A stretch of 12,195 nucleotides of DNA from Clostridiales bacterium UBA6363 (GTDB lineage: Bacteria; Bacillota; Clostridia; UBA1381). A model generated the notes under the pieces. That model was not told where the DNA came from and ran no database searches. It saw nothing but the letters and a program-made list of their open reading frames with translations. Below, in pieces: positions 8,192 through 12,195 of the stretch. Location of the stretch: contig DJRJ01000074.1 in NCBI GenBank assembly GCA_002438865.1, positions 306 to 12,500 on the forward strand, in the 5' to 3' direction. The translations under genes were made by a program, and so were the position numbers. Numbering within the stretch: the first letter of the stretch is position 1; each line of letters begins with the position of its first letter.

Positions 8192-8197
8192 TCCTTT
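8192..8197 (-). promoter_or_regulatory. Ribosome binding site deciding the start of the 872-residue SLH protein
   Basis: The minus strand reads AAAGGA here, and the AAGGA core lies 9 nt before the ATG at 8182. A longer reading from GTG at 8203 would place seven extra polar residues before the signal peptide and has no SD upstream. The site therefore supports ATG at 8182 as the start. Confidence 0.75.
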
Positions 8198-8208
8198 CTG
8201 CACCTATT

Positions 8209-11200
8209 TTACATTAATGAATATACGATATACAGTACCTTTGCCGCCATGGCACGTGTTACGTTGCCGTGCGGATCGAACAGGTTGTTTCCTATACCGT
8301 CCACGATACCGTACTTCTGCAGTTCCGAAACTGCTTCTGCCGCATAATCGCTTATTTCATCATCGAATATTACTGCGTCATACTGATATGAAAGGTCGAG
8401 TCTTTCCGACATAATCGCACGATACAGCATTGCGCACATATCCTGGCGTGTTATCATCTGTCCCGTGCCGAACATATCGTCCGATACGCCGTTTACGTAT
8501 CCGTTATGCACCGCTATGGTTACGTATTTTGCATACCATGCGTCCGCATTGAAATCCTTAAATGACGGTGCGTCATAGTTTTCTTCGGTAAGCTCGAACA
8601 CTTCTATAAGCATCTTTGCAAATTCTTCACGTGTTATTGTGTTGTTCGGCTTGAAGGTGCCGTCATCATAACCGCTGATGAAGCCTTTTTCCGCAAGAGC
8701 CTTTATTGCCTCTTTTGCCCACGATACTTCGTCAATATCCGTAAAGGATACGCTGTTCTGCGGTTTATCAAAATCGGTTACGTCGGGCGAACCGCCGGGG
8801 GTTGTCGTCTTTTCGTCACGGCTTGACTTGTCGGTGCCGCCGCCACCGCCGCCTCCGCCTGTAACGCCGCTTTCGGGAGCAGTACCCGATTTCTTCGTTA
8901 CGGAGAAGGTCTTTTCCGCTGTTATTGCGGCACGTGCTTCAGCCTGTGCGGCAATGTTATACACGTTTGCCGAACCCGATACAGATACCTTTGTCGAACC
9001 GCTCAGCTTAACCGCAAATTCAACCTGCATAAGCGTATCGGAAAGTATGCTTCCCTCTTTATCGCCCGAAACGGTGATTGAATTTGTTTCCTTGCTTACC
9101 TGTGAGCCCGACGGAGTGTTTGTGACAGCGTTTGCACCGTTGGGAGTGAGGTATGTGCTGTTATAAGAAAGCTTATAGGAATATCCTTTTACGGCGTCCT
9201 TTGCTTCTTTAGGCATTTTAACCGTTACGGTCACGGCAGAGCCGTTTACCGAGGTTTCTATTTCGGGAGTAATGCCCGGAACAGTATATGTTATCGATGC
9301 AGGTGCGTCCGCATTTGTGAACACCGCCTCCTCATATGACGAGCTCTTTTTATCGGTTGTTCTCGCTCCGTTTATCGAAAGCGTATATCTCATATCCTGT
9401 GCAAGCGGTTCGAGAAGATTAAGCGTAAACACTTTATTCTCATATGTACCGTAATAATTTACGTACTTTGTTTCGCCGTCTTTTTCATATCTCAGTTTAA
9501 CGCCCTCCGTTGTAAGCGTTTCGGGGAGCATATCCTTTGAGAAGTGAACCTTTATCTTATCCGCACCTGCCGATATGGGCATTGTGTTGCCCGAGCCGTC
9601 CTCTATTCTTTCAACGGTCCACGAATATCCCGTATCTATGGTTACCTGATCGAGATAAACCTTGGGACCCTGTGCGTCCCTTGATGTGTCGCAAAGCACA
9701 ACTATGTTCTTAATATCGGCATAATCCATCGGAACGGTCTGTGTTTTGCCGTTTGCGTTACCCGTTCCGTTGTCGGGAATATCCGTAAGCGGAATTTCAA
9801 CATATGTCCATTTGCCCTGCGCCTGTGCGTAATCGCCCAGATTTACAAGCGCTCTCAAAGGCACTGTGGTGCTTACTATCTTTGTTGTCGAGCCTACGCC
9901 TACCTGGAATTTTCCGAGGTCGGTGTCCTTGTCGGCATACAGCCAGAAGCCGAGTCTGCCGCCGTTGTTACGATATTCCGCAAGGTTTATTGATTTTGAT
10001 GTGAACATTGCCGCAAGCGGTGAATTTTTTCTCGGTGAGAAGTCAAGGCAAAGCGATTTATTGCCGAGTATTGCTTTTTCGTTTGTTTCCGTTATTGATG
10101 CGCCGCCCGAGGTTTCTTTCTGATAATTTTCGTTCATTGTATCGTCGAAAATCGTTAATGCGCTCTGCATTTCGGGATTTTTTATAACGAACTGCGCCGT
10201 CTGCACCTCGTTTGAAACCGAGCCTGCCGCATTTACCGCACGCACACCGAGAATTATCGCCGTATCGTAGGGAATATCGGTTACCGTATATGTTATCTCG
10301 CTCGTTTCGCCCACTTTTTCGCCGTTTACGTAAATATAATATTTCTCGGCAAATTCGGGAGCATTATAGCTCATCTCCGCCTGATTTGAGTTCATAATCC
10401 GATACGTGAGGTTCTCGGGTTTGCCGAGAGCCGATGCGGTTACTGTTACGGGGTTGGTCGGGATTGACGCCGAGCCGTCCGACGAAACCGCCGTCATTGT
10501 GTATTCGTAATCGCTGTGTTCAACAAGGTCCGTATCCTTAAATGATGTTACGGACGGGTCAAATCTTTGGTAAACCTCACCGTTTCTGTAGAGTACGTAT
10601 TCCTCCAAATCGCCGAAGAGCGGTGCGCTCCAGGAGATGTTTATTTCAAGCGCCGAAGTTGCCGATTTGAGCGACTCCGCCTTGAATTTTCTCGGGTGGT
10701 CTATGGAGCGGATAAGCGTTTCATCACTTGCGATAGGTGATTTTGCGCCGTATTTGTCTACCGCCTCAATTTCGTATTTGAAGTTCACGCCGACGGGGAA
10801 AGCGTTTCCGCCGTTATCGTCGGAGTATTGATTAACGGTTGTGCTGCCGAGAAGCTCTCTCTGACCGTCGCCGTCAGTTCTGTAAATGTTATACTGCTCT
10901 ACCGCCGATGATGTATGATCCCATTTTAATACTACCTTATCCGATTTTACATCGTAAACACGGAAGTTCTTTACGGGATTTACGTTCGTTACATAATACT
11001 CGCCCGAGTAAACATATCCGCTGTTGTATTCGGGAGTATCGAGTTTAACATCGCTTGAGCCGTTGTTTCCGTCATATACACGGCGGATAAAGCCCATGTA
11101 ATAAAAACGTTTCCAGTTTATTTCCTGCGGAACATCGCTGTCAAGGTTTGCCCACGTATCGTTCCAGATTGACTGGAACATATGCGGATTTGAAAGCGTG

Positions 11201-12195
11201 AAATCCTTAAGAGGAATTGAAACGTACATTCCATGCCCTCTGTCTGCCTCGGTGATATAGTCCGTAACAGGCACGCCTATAAAGTTTACCGAAGAATCGT
11301 GTCTGCCGTCAGGGTTTGAATCGCCGACCGCAAAGTACAGATTTTCAAGCGGAACAGCCTCGTCTATATACATATAGAAGGTTGCGTAACCCGTATCTGC
11401 ATACTGGTTAATGTTTTTACCGCTCTTGTCCTCCGTATCGCCGCCTTTCTTTTCATATATATAGTAACCGCCCGCCATATATCCTCTGTAGGGATTGTAC
11501 GGGTGACCGTCCTTGGGGTCATAGCTGTCTTTTTCTTTAAATATCTTCGGGTTAAGGTCAAACTTGGTAACGCCCGAGCCTATACCCAATGACGGAATGT
11601 TTTGGTTTATGTACTCTTTTGTTCCGCCTTTTACATGTACAACCGACGGGGGATTTGTTACCCATGTAAATCCGCGTGACTGAAAATTAAATACTGCCGT
11701 ATCCTGATTATCGGACGGGATTTCCGTGCTGTCGGCATCGTCTGTCTTTTCGCCCGTTACCGTGCTGTACGGCGAATACATATCGTATTCGCTCTCGTGC
11801 ATTCTTAATTTATATGTATATTCCGTGTCAACCTCAACATTGGCGTCGGTGTATTCGTATTTTCCCGAAGCCAATATAAAGTCATCATCTGTAAGTGTGA
11901 GCGTCTGCTCCGAAGCGCCGTCGCTCTTTACAAGCTCATACTTATCTATTGTCGCAATCGAGGGTTTTGTGAACGAAAGCTTTATTCCGCCCTTTACCTC
12001 CGATGCAAAGTCTGCCGGTGCAGGTATGCTTACAACGCTCATCTTTGCGAAGAATATTCTTCTTTGCGTTGCCGTGCCCGTGTCGGCAGGATCGGTGCCT
12101 GACGGGTCGTGCTTTCTTACCATACCTATTCCGTTAAATTCCGAGGCGTCAAAGCTTACGCCCGAAACAATATTTTCATTAAACTCGGACATGGG
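8209..12195 (-). CDS. Modular SLH-anchored surface protein with FN3, jelly-roll and cohesin-like domains (5'-partial)
   Basis: The frame is open to the window edge. The first ATG is at 12192, but I doubt it is the true start: no signal peptide follows and the sequence opens in mid-domain, so the gene is probably 5'-truncated. Counting from that ATG, I see an FN3-like domain at about 55-150, a beta-sandwich at 165-400, FN3 domains at 406-495, 498-588 and 590-671, and a second jelly-roll resembling carbohydrate-binding modules at 676-858. Next come a Big_5-like Ig domain at 858-965, a cohesin-like domain at 968-1098, a linker with eight consecutive Gly at 1112-1119, and three SLH repeats at 1148-1201, 1209-1262 and 1274-1327. 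The SLH TRAE-type motifs read TREE, TRQD and TRAM. No catalytic domain is visible. The likely role is a wall-anchored glycan-binding or scaffold protein, although an enzyme domain could lie upstream. It ends in TAA, 26 nt before the next start, and heads the visible part of the operon. The SLH call is firm; the other domains were recognised by pattern. Confidence 0.88.
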   Translation of the reverse strand, partial: PMSEFNENIVSGVSFDASEFNGIGMVRKHDPSGTDPADTGTATQRRIFFAKMSVVSIPAPADFASEVKGGIKLSFTKPSIATIDKYELVKSDGASEQTLTLTDDDFILASGKYEYTDANVEVDTEYTYKLRMHESEYDMYSPYSTVTGEKTDDADSTEIPSDNQDTAVFNFQSRGFTWVTNPPSVVHVKGGTKEYINQNIPSLGIGSGVTKFDLNPKIFKEKDSYDPKDGHPYNPYRGYMAGGYYIYEKKGGDTEDKSGKNINQYADTGYATFYMYIDEAVPLENLYFAVGDSNPDGRHDSSVNFIGVPVTDYITEADRGHGMYVSIPLKDFTLSNPHMFQSIWNDTWANLDSDVPQEINWKRFYYMGFIRRVYDGNNGSSDVKLDTPEYNSGYVYSGEYYVTNVNPVKNFRVYDVKSDKVVLKWDHTSSAVEQYNIYRTDGDGQRELLGSTTVNQYSDDNGGNAFPVGVNFKYEIEAVDKYGAKSPIASDETLIRSIDHPRKFKAESLKSATSALEINISWSAPLFGDLEEYVLYRNGEVYQRFDPSVTSFKDTDLVEHSDYEYTMTAVSSDGSASIPTNPVTVTASALGKPENLTYRIMNSNQAEMSYNAPEFAEKYYIYVNGEKVGETSEITYTVTDIPYDTAIILGVRAVNAAGSVSNEVQTAQFVIKNPEMQSALTIFDDTMNENYQKETSGGASITETNEKAILGNKSLCLDFSPRKNSPLAAMFTSKSINLAEYRNNGGRLGFWLYADKDTDLGKFQVGVGSTTKIVSTTVPLRALVNLGDYAQAQGKWTYVEIPLTDIPDNGTGNANGKTQTVPMDYADIKNIVVLCDTSRDAQGPKVYLDQVTIDTGYSWTVERIEDGSGNTMPISAGADKIKVHFSKDMLPETLTTEGVKLRYEKDGETKYVNYYGTYENKVFTLNLLEPLAQDMRYTLSINGARTTDKKSSSYEEAVFTNADAPASITYTVPGITPEIETSVNGSAVTVTVKMPKEAKDAVKGYSYKLSYNSTYLTPNGANAVTNTPSGSQVSKETNSITVSGDKEGSILSDTLMQVEFAVKLSGSTKVSVSGSANVYNIAAQAEARAAITAEKTFSVTKKSGTAPESGVTGGGGGGGGTDKSSRDEKTTTPGGSPDVTDFDKPQNSVSFTDIDEVSWAKEAIKALAEKGFISGYDDGTFKPNNTITREEFAKMLIEVFELTEENYDAPSFKDFNADAWYAKYVTIAVHNGYVNGVSDDMFGTGQMITRQDMCAMLYRAIMSERLDLSYQYDAVIFDDEISDYAAEAVSELQKYGIVDGIGNNLFDPHGNVTRAMAAKVLYIVYSLM
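8212..8751 (-). other. Three C-terminal SLH repeats of the modular surface protein
   Basis: Residues 1148-1327 form three repeats of 54 residues each. Each follows the SLH pattern: an acidic F-x-D opening, a helix with W/Y-A near its start, a G-Y/I-V/I turn, an F-x-P/G strand, then an I/V-T-R motif and a second helix. Repeats 1 and 2 keep acidic residues after TR (TREE, TRQD). The third has TRAM, so it lacks the usual acidic residue. SLH trimers bind pyruvylated secondary cell-wall polymer, so this end anchors the protein to the wall. Confidence 0.93.
8836..8859 (-). repeat. Poly-glycine codon tract in linker
   Basis: Eight consecutive GGN codons, mostly GGC with one GGA and one GGT, encode residues 1112-1119. 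They sit in a low-complexity Ser/Thr/Gly/Pro linker between the cohesin-like domain and the SLH anchor. The tract is a flexible hinge and, at DNA level, a short near-perfect trinucleotide repeat that could vary in length between strains. Confidence 0.85.
8899..9291 (-). other. Cohesin-like beta-sandwich domain (tentative)
   Basis: Residues about 968-1098 show the order typical of cohesin or related CBM-like sandwiches. A V-T-V-T-V strand comes first, then a Y-S-Y-K-L-S-Y-N strand followed by a Y-L-T-P segment. A long variable loop follows, then an I-L-x-D-T-L-M-Q-V-E-F-A-V strand and a final K-V-S-V-S-G strand. In cohesins the equivalent segments are the 'F-x-x-x-Y-D-P-x-x-L' and 'L-x-x-I-x-F-x-V' strands. 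No dockerin with a D-x-N-x-D-G repeat is visible in the other proteins of the window, so a binding partner is not evident. Confidence 0.5.
9619..10167 (-). other. Jelly-roll, carbohydrate-binding-module-like domain 2
   Basis: Residues about 676-858 have a G-R-L-G-F-W-L-Y-A-D strand, a Q-V-G-V-G strand, a G-K-W-T-Y-V-E-I-P-L strand, a D-Y-A-D-I-K-N-I segment and a closing V-Y-L-D-Q-V strand. This is the usual order in CBM4/11/22-like jelly rolls, where the last strand often supplies a calcium-site Asp. The assignment to carbohydrate binding comes from this pattern and has not been tested. Confidence 0.55.
10993..11700 (-). other. Jelly-roll-like domain 1, related to domain 2
   Basis: Residues about 165-400 contain a Y-A-T-F-Y-M-Y-I-D strand, a Y-F-A-V-G-D segment, a G-M-Y-V-S-I-P-L-K-D-F strand and a W-K-R-F-Y-Y-M-G-F-I segment. 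These fall in the same order as the matching strands in the later jelly-roll at residues 676-858. It lies between the first FN3-like domain and the run of three FN3 domains. A carbohydrate-binding role is inferred. Confidence 0.45.

Noticed and set aside
8183..8203. GTG at 8203 as the start of the 872-residue protein (seven extra residues)
   Set aside because: No SD precedes it, and it would put charged residues ahead of a signal peptide that begins naturally at the ATG at 8182.
8678..9166. Plus-strand open frame of 162 codons opposite the modular SLH protein, with a poly-Pro stretch
   Set aside because: It is antisense to a clear domain-bearing gene; the Pro run is just the complement of the poly-Gly codons, and no SD or protein family is evident.
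12190..12192. ATG at 12192 as the true start of the modular protein
   Set aside because: No signal peptide follows, although the protein must be exported to use its SLH anchor, and only three bases remain upstream to judge an SD. The gene is more likely cut by the window edge.

Overview
The window is a dense stretch of four minus-strand genes for large exported cell-surface proteins. Transcription runs from base 12195 towards base 1. At least three of the four carry S-layer homology (SLH) domains, which bind secondary cell-wall polymer. Together with strong AGGAG-type ribosome binding sites, Gram-positive-style signal peptides and moderate G+C, this suggests an anaerobic Bacillota, probably class Clostridia and perhaps an uncultured gut, rumen or digester lineage. 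That placement is inference: no rRNA or other marker gene is present.

Layout in transcription order: (1) 12195-8209, the C-terminal 1327+ residues of a modular protein with fibronectin type III domains, two related jelly-roll domains, an Ig-like domain, a cohesin-like domain, a poly-Gly linker and three C-terminal SLH repeats. Its 5' end lies outside the window. (2) 8182-5564, an 872-residue protein with three N-terminal SLH repeats followed by a long beta-rich body of unknown function. (3) 5522-2058, a 1154-residue SLH-anchored glycoside hydrolase of clan GH-A (GH5-like), with an N-terminal beta-sandwich and three C-terminal SLH repeats. (4) 2048-1, the first 682 residues of a secreted GLUG-repeat protein, cut off by the window edge and still open.

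The spacers are only 26, 41 and 9 nt, so the genes very probably form one operon. The SD of gene 4 overlaps the stop codon of gene 3, which suggests translational coupling. The 41-nt spacer holds a perfect 7-bp hairpin. I see no promoter, terminator, tRNA, rRNA, CRISPR array or insertion sequence, and no gene-free stretch longer than about 50 bases. Plus-strand reading frames opposite these genes are antisense shadows.

A reasonable reading is a surface-displayed glycan-handling locus. Gene 3 supplies catalysis on the cell wall, gene 1 supplies sugar-binding or scaffold modules, and genes 2 and 4 supply wall-anchored or extended repeat structures. Only the enzyme has recognisable catalytic residues; the roles of the other three are inferred from architecture. 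No substrate can be named from sequence alone.
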